Source of the DNA: Candidatus Peregrinibacteria bacterium
GTDB taxonomy: Bacteria > Patescibacteriota > Gracilibacteria > UBA1369 > LOWO2-01-FULL-3
Length of the DNA stretch: 64,000 bases
Direction of reading: 5' to 3'
NCBI GenBank assembly: GCA_018655275.1
Contig: JABIJZ010000002.1
Location: 1 to 64,000 of the forward strand
In this document: positions 18,543-26,349 of the stretch, piece by piece
Numbering within the stretch: position 1 is the first letter of the stretch
Layout of the letters: every line of letters starts with the position of its first letter
Translations under genes and position numbers: made by a program
The notes under the pieces: model-generated
Seen by the model: only the letters and a program-made list of their open reading frames with translations
The model's database searches: none
Told to the model about the DNA's origin: nothing

Positions 18543-19055
18543 ATGAAAAACTATGCCTTCATAGATAGTCAAAATTTACATATCGAAATAAAAAAACTTG
18601 GCTGGGAAATCGATTACAGGAAATTCAGGGTATTTTTGAAAGATAAATACAAAATATCAAAAGCCTTCACATTTATAGGCTACGACCAAAACAATCAAAA
18701 ACTTTATAATTCTTTAGAAAAAAAAGGCTATAAACTCATCTTCAAACCAATTCTGAAAGACAAGACAGGAAAAATAAAAGGCAATTGCGACGCAGAATTA
18801 GTTCTCCACACAATGATAGAATTCGACAACTTCAACAAAGCAATCATCATTAGCGGAGATGGAGATTTTTATTGCCTAATTAAATATTTAGCAAAAAATA
18901 ACAAACTGCTGAAAATCGGAATACCCAATAAAAAACGATACTCAAGCTTACTTAAAGAATTCGTAAACAATCATTTATACATAAACAAATTGAGAAAAAT
19001 CATCAAACTCAATAAAAAAGAGAGGCATTGTGATAGGGACCAACCCCTACCGTAG
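18543..19055 (+). CDS. NYN-domain (LabA/DUF88-like) ribonuclease
   Basis: A 170-residue PIN-like NYN protein. Acidic metal-binding residues are in the expected places: Asp8 and Asn11 in FIDSQN, Asp83 in GNCDAEL, and Asp106 and Asp108 in SGDGDF. Family members are metal-dependent RNases or RNA-processing factors. The last dozen codons overlap a folded DNA element and may be incidental to the fold. Regulation by 11-bp repeats and a leaderless start is inferred from the upstream DNA. It uses more A and T at third positions than its right-hand neighbours. Confidence 0.85.
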   Translation: MKNYAFIDSQNLHIEIKKLGWEIDYRKFRVFLKDKYKISKAFTFIGYDQNNQKLYNSLEKKGYKLIFKPILKDKTGKIKGNCDAELVLHTMIEFDNFNKAIIISGDGDFYCLIKYLAKNNKLLKIGIPNKKRYSSLLKEFVNNHLYINKLRKIIKLNKKERHCDRDQPLP

Positions 19056-19089
19056 CCTCTCATGGAGATTCAACAGCACCCTATCACAA
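19020..19089. other. two interleaved inverted repeats (pseudoknot or switch)
   Basis: GAGAGGC (19020-19026) pairs with GCCTCTC (19055-19061), and TTGTGATAGGG (19028-19038) pairs with CCCTATCACAA (19079-19089). The arms interleave, so the RNA can form either a pseudoknot or one stem at a time. On the minus strand the first stem is followed by TTTTTTATT and would work as an intrinsic terminator. It spans the end of the NYN gene and the gap to the next gene. Confidence 0.55.
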
Positions 19090-19128
19090 ATTCACCCAAA
19101 AATCAAATATTCCCCTAACACACGCCAC

Positions 19129-19899
19129 ATGCTCAAAATCACCGAAATCTTCCCAAACCCAAAAGGCTCAGACGGAAACCAGGAATGGATTGAACTCACA
19201 AACTTTTCAACCGAACCTGTAAATCTAGGCATTTTCACCCTAGACGATTCAAAAAAAGGCAGCAAACCATTCCCCCTCCCACAAACAACTCTCCAACCAA
19301 ACCAAACAACCCTTTTCCAAAAATCAGAAACCAAAATAAACCTAAACAACACAGAAGACCTCGTCCGCCTCATAGACCAAAACGGCCAAGTCACAGACCA
19401 AGTCGAATACACAAAACCACCAGAAGCAAAATCATACGCCCTCACAACAATCAAATCCCAAAAAGGCCAAACATCATCATGGCAATGGGCCAAGCCAACC
19501 CCAAACAAACCAAACAAAGCCCTCTACCAAATCGAAGGCACAATAACATCAACACCAGAAATCCAAAACGACTTCACTTTCACATTTCAACCAGACCAAT
19601 CCACAGAAAACCTGCAAATCATTTTCACCGAAGATACCCTCGACTTCGAAACAGCAAAACTCATAATAATCCCAAACACAAAAGCCCAAATCCTCACCAA
19701 CAAAACAAATCAAAACTTCCAACTCATAGATTACGAAATCCTAGAAACACAACAACAATCTCAACAAAAAACTCCCCCACTCCACAACCAATCCCCAACC
19801 ACAACCTTCATCCAATTCATTCCAATAATAATCCTCCTGCTCCTGTTACCAACCACCTTCCTAATTTACAAATTGCAAAAAAACAAAAACCGAATATAA
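19129..19899 (+). CDS. lamin-tail-domain protein with C-terminal membrane anchor
   Basis: A 256-residue protein. Its N-terminal half is a lamin-tail domain (LKITEIFPNPKGSDGNQEWIEL-like start, then VNLGIFTLDD and QVEYTKPPEA), a beta fold frequent in secreted bacterial proteins. A single hydrophobic helix (about 229-249) and a basic end anchor it. No signal peptide is visible at this ATG; a GTG at 19030 gives 33 more residues that also lack one. Either the start is still wrong or the protein is exported in another way. The gene is followed by ccdA after 41 bases on the same strand. Confidence 0.65.
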   Translation: MLKITEIFPNPKGSDGNQEWIELTNFSTEPVNLGIFTLDDSKKGSKPFPLPQTTLQPNQTTLFQKSETKINLNNTEDLVRLIDQNGQVTDQVEYTKPPEAKSYALTTIKSQKGQTSSWQWAKPTPNKPNKALYQIEGTITSTPEIQNDFTFTFQPDQSTENLQIIFTEDTLDFETAKLIIIPNTKAQILTNKTNQNFQLIDYEILETQQQSQQKTPPLHNQSPTTTFIQFIPIIILLLLLPTTFLIYKLQKNKNRI

Positions 19900-19940
19900 T
19901 GGGAATCGCACCTTAATTCCTACTAAATCACTCTAATTTT

Positions 19941-20660
19941 ATGGACCTCACCTTGCCAATCATTTTCGCAGCAGGAATTCTCTCGATTTTCGCACCATGC
20001 ATCTTCCCTTTGATCCCATCATATTTCGCATACATCAGCGGAATCGAAGTAACAAATTTCAAAAACCACAGAAACAAAATCCTAATTCATTCAATATTAT
20101 TCGTTCTTGGGTTCAGCATAGTATTCATAATAATGGGAGCAGCAATAGGCTCGCTCGGCAAAGTCCTTATCTCACACAGAAGGACAATCGAAATAATCGG
20201 AGGAATCATCATTATATTATTCGCACTTCAAATCGCAGGAGCTTTCAGCATCCTCAATGTAAACAAACACTTTCAATTACCCAAAAGCCTAAAACAAGCC
20301 ACACCGCTAAAATCACTTTTAACAGGTATAATCTTCGCATTTGGCTGGAGCCCATGCTATGGCCCAATCCTCGGCAGCATCCTCACTCTAACTCTCGCCG
20401 AAAGCAGTTTCTCAAAAGGAATTTTATATTTCAGCGTATACGCACTTGGCATGGGAGTTACCTTTATAGTTCTAGCACTACTCGCATCAAAACTAACCTT
20501 GATAATCAAAAAAACCGGGAAAACAAGAATGATATTCAAATTCATTCTCGCCTTAATAGTCTTATTACTCGGTATAGGCATGATCACCGGCGGACTTAGC
20601 AATCTTGCCAATCTCACCAACAACCTGTATACAGAATTTAACATAAATAAAATCTTCTAA
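19941..20660 (+). CDS. ccdA: CcdA-type thiol-disulfide transporter
   Basis: A 239-residue protein with six membrane helices that passes electrons from cytoplasmic thioredoxin to outside thiol proteins. The two redox cysteines are Cys20 in APCIFPLIP and Cys139 in GWSPCYGP, both in the conserved Pro contexts. Length matches CcdA. It lies 11 bases before a DsbA-like gene and should form a redox pair with it. Confidence 0.92.
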   Translation: MDLTLPIIFAAGILSIFAPCIFPLIPSYFAYISGIEVTNFKNHRNKILIHSILFVLGFSIVFIIMGAAIGSLGKVLISHRRTIEIIGGIIIILFALQIAGAFSILNVNKHFQLPKSLKQATPLKSLLTGIIFAFGWSPCYGPILGSILTLTLAESSFSKGILYFSVYALGMGVTFIVLALLASKLTLIIKKTGKTRMIFKFILALIVLLLGIGMITGGLSNLANLTNNLYTEFNINKIF

Positions 20661-20671
20661 CCTCTTAAAGT

Positions 20672-21400
20672 ATGGCAAAAAAATCATCAAAATCACACAT
20701 CTGGACTCCAGTATTAATCGGAGCTCTAACACTCGTAATAGGGTACAGTATCGGAAATTTAGTTGCATTTAGCAACGACGAAAAATGCAAAAACCTCGAG
20801 ACAAACGTAATAGCAAGCACCGACGAACCCCAAGAAGTCGACATAACTCAAAAACAAACCCCAGAAGGCTACTACTACCTCGGAGCAGAAGACGCCCCAG
20901 TAGTAATCGCAGAACACTCTGATTATCAATGTCCATACTGCCAAGCTTATTTCTACAACACTTTTAAACAAGTCGTAAGTCAGCTAATTCCACAAGACAA
21001 CGTCAAATACATAATGAAAGACTACCCTATCGAAGGTCACACTCGCGCAAAACCTGCAGTATACGCAGCAAGATGCGCAGGCGAACAAGGCAAGTACTGG
21101 GAAATGCACGAACAACTATTCACATTCCAAAACCAATGGGGCTATTCAGGGAACGTTGAAGAAACTTTCATGGAATATGCAGCCGGACTTGAGTTGGACA
21201 CAGATGCATTCGAAGTATGTCTAACCTCAGAAAAATACGAAGACTACATAGACAACGCTCTCGACGAAGCAGCAAGCAAAGGTATCTCAGGAACACCAAC
21301 ATTCACATTCAACGAATACGTGATGGTCGGAGTTCAATCATATGAAACAATAGAAGCCGCAGTAGCTCAGTTAATGGAGATGGCAGCAAGCACCGAATAG
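20672..21400 (+). CDS. membrane-anchored DsbA-like thiol oxidoreductase
   Basis: A 242-residue protein with one N-terminal membrane helix (about 10-30) and a thioredoxin fold of the DsbA/Thioredoxin_4 type. The active site is Cys87-Pro-Tyr-Cys90 in SDYQCPYCQAY and the cis-Pro loop is SGTPTF. Two further cysteines (in AARCAGE and FEVCLTS) could form a structural disulfide. It follows ccdA by 11 bases and is preceded by CTAACC nine bases before its ATG. CcdA would keep it reduced, so an isomerase-like or reducing role is likely. Confidence 0.92.
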   Translation: MAKKSSKSHIWTPVLIGALTLVIGYSIGNLVAFSNDEKCKNLETNVIASTDEPQEVDITQKQTPEGYYYLGAEDAPVVIAEHSDYQCPYCQAYFYNTFKQVVSQLIPQDNVKYIMKDYPIEGHTRAKPAVYAARCAGEQGKYWEMHEQLFTFQNQWGYSGNVEETFMEYAAGLELDTDAFEVCLTSEKYEDYIDNALDEAASKGISGTPTFTFNEYVMVGVQSYETIEAAVAQLMEMAASTE

Positions 21401-21402
21401 AT

Positions 21403-22176
21403 CTAGATCATACCAACTGCGATCATAGCTTTGTAAACCATATGGATAAATAATCCACGGCTTATTGTATTTTCAGGTCGGAAATATTCCCCATCGATCA
21501 TTCCAGCGTCTTTTGCAGCTTTTGCATATTTTGCAGCCCAATTATCATTCGGCACGTCCAAGTAAGGAGCAGCAACAACTTCACCTCCAATATGAGCTCC
21601 AAGACTAGTCAAAATCATTATCGTAGCTTCTGCAGTAGTTGCACTTCTGTAAGGCTGAAATGTGCCATCAACATAACCTCCAGTCCACCCAATATCTTTC
21701 GCATAACATACAAAAGGAGCAAACCATTCTTCACCAACATCATCAAAACATCCTTCATAAACACCCCCACCAAAGTCCACATCCATAACATCAACCAAAA
21801 TAGGAAAAACATCAGATCTAGAAAGCAATCTATCAGGACGAAATGAACCATCTTCGTATCCAGTCACATAACCCATTTCCTTGAAATAAGCGATAGCAGT
21901 CGCATAAGGATGTTCGCCACTCACATCAGTAAATATTTCTTCAGAAGCAGTTACAGGATCAATAACCTCGCCTTCATCCGTCATCACAAGACCTCCATCA
22001 GCCAAAATTTCTTCATTCAAAACAGAAGCATATCCTTGGTCAGCAACATGCTCATTCAAAGTTCCTGAAAACGACAGAACTCCGTAAAGAGAAAATCCTG
22101 CAAACAAAAGAAGAACTGCCAAAAATGGAACATCTTTAGTTTCAATCTTGGTCTTATTAGCCATTTTTTTAGACAT
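21403..22176 (-). CDS. S-layer-homology (SLH) domain protein
   Basis: A 257-residue protein with an N-terminal membrane helix (about 16-36) and three SLH repeats: FTDVSGEHPYATAIAYFKEM with GYEDGSFRPDRLLSR, then FDDVGEEWFAPFVCYAKDIG with GYVDGTFQPYRSATT, then YLDVPNDNWAAKYAKAAKDA with GEYFRPENTISR. SLH triads bind wall polymers, so this is likely a surface or wall-binding protein. There is no further domain. It ends two bases from the convergent DsbA-like gene and follows the AI-2E gene by 18 bases, so those two are probably cotranscribed. Confidence 0.9.
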   Translation of the reverse strand: MSKKMANKTKIETKDVPFLAVLLLFAGFSLYGVLSFSGTLNEHVADQGYASVLNEEILADGGLVMTDEGEVIDPVTASEEIFTDVSGEHPYATAIAYFKEMGYVTGYEDGSFRPDRLLSRSDVFPILVDVMDVDFGGGVYEGCFDDVGEEWFAPFVCYAKDIGWTGGYVDGTFQPYRSATTAEATIMILTSLGAHIGGEVVAAPYLDVPNDNWAAKYAKAAKDAGMIDGEYFRPENTISRGLFIHMVYKAMIAVGMI

Positions 22177-22194
22177 AGTTATATTAGTTAAGAG

Positions 22195-23388
22195 TTATTT
22201 ATCTAAAACATTTCTGTATTCCAATTCATAAATATGCAACAACGTCAGAAGCAAAATCAAAATAATCGGCCCAATAATCAACCCTTGTAATCCAAAGGTC
22301 CAAAGCCCACCCAAAACAACAAAGAAAGTCAAAAGCGGATATATATGAGCTTTCGTTCCAATAAGATAAGGTCGAACCAAATTATCAACCGTTCCTACAA
22401 TAAACATTCCCCATAAAAACAGGAATACACCTCCTACGTAGTTCCCCAAAGCAAACGTAATAATCGCAGCAGGAAACCATATAGCAGCTGTCCCAACCAT
22501 AGGAATGATAGAAAACAAAGCAGTAGCAGCTCCCCAGAAAATAGGGTTAGAAACACCCGCTATAGTAAATCCAATTCCCGCAAGTGTACCTTGAATTATC
22601 GCAGTCAAGAACACTCCAAACGCAATTGCATTCACGGTCTCCTTCAGCCTTTTGATAATTTCATTTTCATATTTTCTAGGCAACGGGCTCAAGATTGTTA
22701 ATTTCTCAACAAATTTATCCCCATCCTTGAATAAATAAAACATCGAAAACATCATGATAACAAACCCAATGCCAATCGATCCAAGATTCTTCGCAATAGA
22801 CGTTCCCTGAGAAACAAGGAAAGAGCTAACATATTGAGCAGAATCAACTACCATCGCCTTCACATCCAATTTGCTAATATCCACGATAGGATCCAACCTG
22901 TCCTTCAAATCAAAAAGCCAACCTCCTTCTTCCCATTTGAACAAGAAATCAAGAGATCCAGACGCAATCTTCGTAGAAATAGTTTCATACATATTAAGTC
23001 CTTCCTGAACAAGAAGAACTATGAATCCAGCTATCGGCAATACAATTACAATTACAACTAACGCACATGTTAAAAACGAAGCAAATCGACTCATCTTCAA
23101 CTTCTTATTCAATCTCTCATAAACCCCATAAAACAAAATCGTCAAAATCGCCGCAACAATCAAAGGAGTCATGAATGGCGAAACCAAAGTATACAACAGA
23201 TACAAAACTCCAATAATACAGAAAATCAGGAAGTAACCAGGCAACCTGTTTACTACCATAGATCTTTCTTTTTCAAAAAGAGGATTACTTTTCACTTTAC
23301 CTCTCGGCTTAGCCTCGTCATTGCCAGAAAGCGCTTGATGAAGCGAGTCAACATACTTCGAAGCGACTTTTTTAAGAATTTTTTTCAT
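22195..23388 (-). CDS. AI-2E family transporter (PF01594)
   Basis: A 397-residue polytopic protein with the usual N-terminal helices, a central amphipathic region (ISKLDVKAMVVDSAQYVSSF) and the C-terminal bundle with GTLAGIGFTIAGVSNPIFWGA, SIIPMVGTAAIWFPAA and GLQGLIIGPI. Members export small molecules or act as Na+/H+ antiporters; the substrate cannot be read from sequence. A basic head of about 40 residues precedes the first helix. Confidence 0.92.
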   Translation of the reverse strand: MKKILKKVASKYVDSLHQALSGNDEAKPRGKVKSNPLFEKERSMVVNRLPGYFLIFCIIGVLYLLYTLVSPFMTPLIVAAILTILFYGVYERLNKKLKMSRFASFLTCALVVIVIVLPIAGFIVLLVQEGLNMYETISTKIASGSLDFLFKWEEGGWLFDLKDRLDPIVDISKLDVKAMVVDSAQYVSSFLVSQGTSIAKNLGSIGIGFVIMMFSMFYLFKDGDKFVEKLTILSPLPRKYENEIIKRLKETVNAIAFGVFLTAIIQGTLAGIGFTIAGVSNPIFWGAATALFSIIPMVGTAAIWFPAAIITFALGNYVGGVFLFLWGMFIVGTVDNLVRPYLIGTKAHIYPLLTFFVVLGGLWTFGLQGLIIGPIILILLLTLLHIYELEYRNVLDK

Positions 23389-23469
23389 AGAAAATTGGAA
23401 TAGGAATTAAACGCCTAATTTATATCACAGCAAAGGATATTTGTGAATGTTTTCCCCCATAAGAATCCT

Positions 23470-24150
23470 CTAACCCTTCAACCTAAACGGATTGAAATTC
23501 GTATCACGATCATAGGTGTCGATCTCTTCACTCTTTTTCAACTTCCCAACTATCAAATAAGTCAAAGGTGTAAACACAACCTCCACCCCAACCTTAAAGA
23601 TATAATTCGAAACAATCACAATCCACAACTCCGCCATCGAGAAAACCCCATAAAACGCAATAAGTACAAACAACGTAGTATCCAACCCTTCCCCAATCAA
23701 AGTCGACCCAATAGTCCTAACCCAAAGCCGCCTTCCCTTCATCCAAATCTTGATCTTCGCCAACAGATACGAATTCGAAAATTCACCCGCAAAATAAGCA
23801 ACCATAGAAGCTGCCACTATCCTAGGAGTCTGGCCCAAAATCGCCATAAACGCATCTTGATTTCCCCACCACTCCGGAGCCGGCAAATAAGCCACTCCCA
23901 TAAAAACCAAAACCATCAAAATATTCATCCCAAACCCATACCAAATAATTCGTCGTGATCTTGCATACCCATAAACCTCAGTAAGAATGTCACCAAAAAT
24001 ATAAGCGAGAGGAAAAAGCAAAGTACCACCATCAAACTCGAACGAACCTATCTGCACCATTTTTGTTGATGCAATATTAGAAATCAAAAGCACCCCAACA
24101 AAAAATGCCGTAATTCCCGGCAAATGCTTGAACCCTTGTAGTTTTTTCAT
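23470..24150 (-). CDS. yhhQ: queuosine-precursor transporter, VUT/YhhQ family
   Basis: A 226-residue membrane protein of the vitamin-uptake-transporter family, whose E. coli member YhhQ imports preQ0/preQ1 for tRNA queuosine. Recognisable stretches are LLISNIASTKMVQIG, FPLAYIFGDILTEVYGYARSRR and GSTLIGEGLDTTLFVLIAF. Six helices are expected. Its 50-base leader can fold into a pseudoknot that starts at the predicted transcript start and ends ten bases before the ATG, so translation may respond to a ligand. Confidence 0.9.
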   Translation of the reverse strand: MKKLQGFKHLPGITAFFVGVLLISNIASTKMVQIGSFEFDGGTLLFPLAYIFGDILTEVYGYARSRRIIWYGFGMNILMVLVFMGVAYLPAPEWWGNQDAFMAILGQTPRIVAASMVAYFAGEFSNSYLLAKIKIWMKGRRLWVRTIGSTLIGEGLDTTLFVLIAFYGVFSMAELWIVIVSNYIFKVGVEVVFTPLTYLIVGKLKKSEEIDTYDRDTNFNPFRLKG

Positions 24151-24160
24151 GGTTGAAAAG

Positions 24161-24200
24161 TTAAGTTTAGTAAAGTGCGTGGAAACTTAAAAAGCACGCA
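24161..24200 (-). promoter_or_regulatory. pseudoknot leader of the queuosine-precursor transporter (riboswitch candidate)
   Basis: On the minus-strand RNA, UGCGUG (24200-24195) pairs with CACGCA (24181-24176) as P1. Within its loop UUAAGUUU (24190-24183) is complementary to AAACUUAA (24168-24161) just downstream, an 8-bp P2. The result is an H-type pseudoknot whose second stem lies where the ribosome would bind. The fold is like preQ1-I riboswitches, but the conserved preQ1 bases are not evident. Confidence 0.45.
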
Positions 24201-24206
24201 AAAAGA

Positions 24207-24235
24207 ATCGTAACACTAGCATCAGCCAAAGTCAA
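24207..24235 (-). promoter_or_regulatory. promoter of the queuosine-precursor transporter
   Basis: TTGACT, a 17-base spacer and TACGAT on the minus strand predict a start near 24200, exactly at the 5' edge of the pseudoknot. Confidence 0.5.
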
Positions 24236-24252
24236 AACACAACAAATCTATC

Positions 24253-24281
24253 TTGCAATCGCGCCACCTCAAGTATAAAAT
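24253..24281 (+). promoter_or_regulatory. promoter of the kinase-deaminase gene
   Basis: TTGCAA, a 17-base spacer and TAAAAT on the plus strand, 41 bases before the ATG, divergent from the transporter promoter. Confidence 0.45.
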
Positions 24282-24322
24282 CCAAAATACAGAAAAACAA
24301 AAAAAACTAACGAATTCTCAAA

Positions 24323-25360
24323 ATGTACGTTGCACTCACAGGTTATATGGGCACAGGAAAAGGAGCGATAGCAAAAAAGCTAGAAACTCTCGGTTACAGG
24401 TACATTTCCCTTTCAGACATGATTCGCGAAGAAGCAGACAAGCGCGGTGTTGAACACAGCAGAGGCAACCTCCAAGACATCGGCAACGAACTACGAAACA
24501 CACACGGACCAGGGGTCTTCGGCCTACGAGTACGAGAAAAAATAGAAGGAGAAGAAGGAGCCCTCTTCGGAACAGGAAAATGGATCATAGATGGTGTACG
24601 AAACCCAAGCGAAGCCACAGAAATCAAAAGAATCCCAAACTCAAAACTTCTGGCAGTAACAGCCAGTCTTCCAACAATAACAGAAAGAATCCGAAGCCGA
24701 AAACGTCCAGGCGAAGAAAACATCACAAAAGAAGAAGTCTTCGAACGCCTCAAAAAAGAAAGCGGAGTCGGTGAAGATGAAACAGGCCAACAAGTCCAAA
24801 AATGCCTCGACGTCTCAGAATTCTTAATCATAAACGAAGGATCACTAGAAGAACTCGACAAAAAACTGGACCACTTCGTAAAATCAACAACTGGCGCAGA
24901 ACGCCCAACATTCGACGAAGTCTTCATGGAGGTTTCATATACATGGGCAAAACGCGCAACTTGTTGCAGACGAAAAGTCGGAGCCGTAATAGCAAAAGAC
25001 AAACAACAACTCACAGCCGGATACAACGGCGCACCTCGAGGAGTTCCACACTGCGCAGAAGTCGGATGCATACGAGAAAAACTCAATGTCCCTTCAGGCA
25101 AAAACGCAGAACTCTGCCGCGGAACCCACGCAGAACAAAACGCAATAACCCAAGCCGCAAAATTCGGCATCTCAATAGACGGTGCAACCTTATACTGCAA
25201 CACATTCCCATGTGTCATTTGCACCAAAATGATCCTCAATTCAGGAATCGTGAAAGTAATCTATGACTGCGATTACGACGACCCACTTTCAAAAGAGATC
25301 CTCGCACAACAAACCCACGTCGAGATGATTCGATATGAAGGTAAGAAGTTTAGGGTTTAA
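24323..25360 (+). CDS. P-loop nucleotide kinase-like domain fused to dCMP deaminase
   Basis: A 345-residue two-domain protein. Residues 1-185 are a P-loop domain (Walker A GYMGTGKGAIAKKL, then DMIREEADKRG, and an Arg-rich ERIRSRKRPGEEN lid-like stretch) like nucleoside monophosphate kinases or dephospho-CoA kinase. Residues about 195-345 are a dCMP/cytidylate deaminase domain with zinc ligands in HAEQNAI (His near 269) and PCVICTK (two Cys near 295). Extra Cys/His residues (KRATCCRRKVG, PHCAEVGC, AELCRGTHAE) match the structural site of dCMP deaminases. The pair could supply dUMP and phosphorylate a nucleotide, but the kinase substrate is unknown. Its last 11 bases overlap the convergent next gene. 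Confidence 0.88.
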   Translation: MYVALTGYMGTGKGAIAKKLETLGYRYISLSDMIREEADKRGVEHSRGNLQDIGNELRNTHGPGVFGLRVREKIEGEEGALFGTGKWIIDGVRNPSEATEIKRIPNSKLLAVTASLPTITERIRSRKRPGEENITKEEVFERLKKESGVGEDETGQQVQKCLDVSEFLIINEGSLEELDKKLDHFVKSTTGAERPTFDEVFMEVSYTWAKRATCCRRKVGAVIAKDKQQLTAGYNGAPRGVPHCAEVGCIREKLNVPSGKNAELCRGTHAEQNAITQAAKFGISIDGATLYCNTFPCVICTKMILNSGIVKVIYDCDYDDPLSKEILAQQTHVEMIRYEGKKFRV

Positions 25361-25676
25361 CGACCGCAGCAGCCCCCGCCGCCTGTTTCTGAAAAACCAC
25401 CGTTAAATCCCAAGGCAACATTCCAGTTACCTCTTCAGGGCTATTGGCAATCCTTGCCCTATGACAAGGGTTATCCGACACAGTTAAACCTTGAGGCCCC
25501 AAAGACCATTTAAATTTTTCTCCAAGAGTAGTTTCTAAAGCAACTCTGACCACCCCACGCAAACGTTCCCTCAAATTTCCAGCATCATCGTCTGCTCCAA
25601 TCTCAACAAAAAGCCTCGTAGCTTCCCCCTCCGGACATTCCACCCATTCCCCACCACCTTCTGTTAAACCAGTCAT
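25350..25676 (-). CDS. small protein of unknown function
   Basis: A 108-residue protein not recognised. It looks soluble and beta-rich with a Gly/Ala/Val end; no motif stands out. Composition is richer in G and C than neighbouring genes. It overlaps the kinase-deaminase gene by 11 bases tail to tail. No start motif is clear upstream of the ATG, so the call rests on an intact frame of sensible composition. Confidence 0.5.
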   Translation of the reverse strand: MTGLTEGGGEWVECPEGEATRLFVEIGADDDAGNLRERLRGVVRVALETTLGEKFKWSLGPQGLTVSDNPCHRARIANSPEEVTGMLPWDLTVVFQKQAAGAAAVVKP

Positions 25677-25738
25677 ATGAAAAAGATTAATTTTTAAAAG
25701 GAGATCACCTTACCACTCCTCAAAAAACTTTGTCAAAT

Positions 25739-26224
25739 TCATTCATTCTCTCCAACCGGCTTATTCGCCATACCTCTCCCTCCTCCTTGTCCAACACATC
25801 TTCCTCTTCCACCAACACCTTTCCCTCCAGCACACGTACCTAACCCCCTCCCTGTTTTTGGCCCCTCCCCTTTTGGACCTGTACCATCAAGTTTTGGCAT
25901 AACATTTTTGGTTAAATTTTGATTTGAATTTGGAAAATTAAAATCGATAGTTTTATGGATTTTTATAGCTTTGCCATTCACCAACCCATCCGTAATTTTC
26001 TTCAAAACCGAGACAATCAACCTTTGAAAAGTAGAATTAGAAACCCCCATTTCCTTCGCCCCACCTTCATTGTCTTTTTCTTCTAAATATTTAAGCCGAA
26101 TCGCTTCCAACTCATCAAGACTCAAGTCCACTTGGTCCAAAGAAGACACAGGCACCCCTCGAGGTTTAAAAAAAGTGACATCAGGTGAAAAATCGATATT
26201 CCTACAATGTTTTGGTCTAGGCAT
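25739..26224 (-). CDS. DUF134 helix-turn-helix protein with Gly-rich tail
   Basis: A 161-residue DUF134 protein. The N-terminus MPRPKHCRNI, FFKPRGVPVSSLDQVDLSLDELEAIRL and the helix-turn-helix KEMGVSNSTFQRLIVSVLKKI are diagnostic, ending in GLVNGKAIKI. The last 55 residues (DGTGPKGEGPKTGRGLGTC, then Gly/Arg-rich) match the tail often fused to this family and to MTH1175-like iron-molybdenum cofactor proteins. Members are thought to be DNA-binding regulators, possibly redox-linked through the Cys residues; targets here are unknown. Confidence 0.9.
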   Translation of the reverse strand: MPRPKHCRNIDFSPDVTFFKPRGVPVSSLDQVDLSLDELEAIRLKYLEEKDNEGGAKEMGVSNSTFQRLIVSVLKKITDGLVNGKAIKIHKTIDFNFPNSNQNLTKNVMPKLDGTGPKGEGPKTGRGLGTCAGGKGVGGRGRCVGQGGGRGMANKPVGENE

Positions 26225-26303
26225 CTCAAATTGAGTTATGAATATATACCCACAACCAGCCTACTCTCAAAAAAAGATACCGTCAAGAAAAACACAAAAA
26301 ATA

Positions 26304-26312
26304 TGATACAAT
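26304..26312 (+). promoter_or_regulatory. extended -10 box before yibE/F
   Basis: TGATACAAT on the plus strand, about 38 bases before the ATG. No strong -35 is seen. Confidence 0.35.
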
Positions 26313-26349
26313 TCAGCCAATCCAACACACAAACCCTTAAAACACCAAA

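Noticed and set aside
18990-19130. Programmed frameshift joining the NYN and lamin-tail frames
   Set aside because: An A-rich stretch lies before a possible pseudoknot, but it is not phased as a slippery heptamer and the second frame would need +1, not -1.
24161-24200. Standard preQ1-I riboswitch
   Set aside because: The topology fits, but the conserved loop bases of the known class are not seen; kept as a candidate only.
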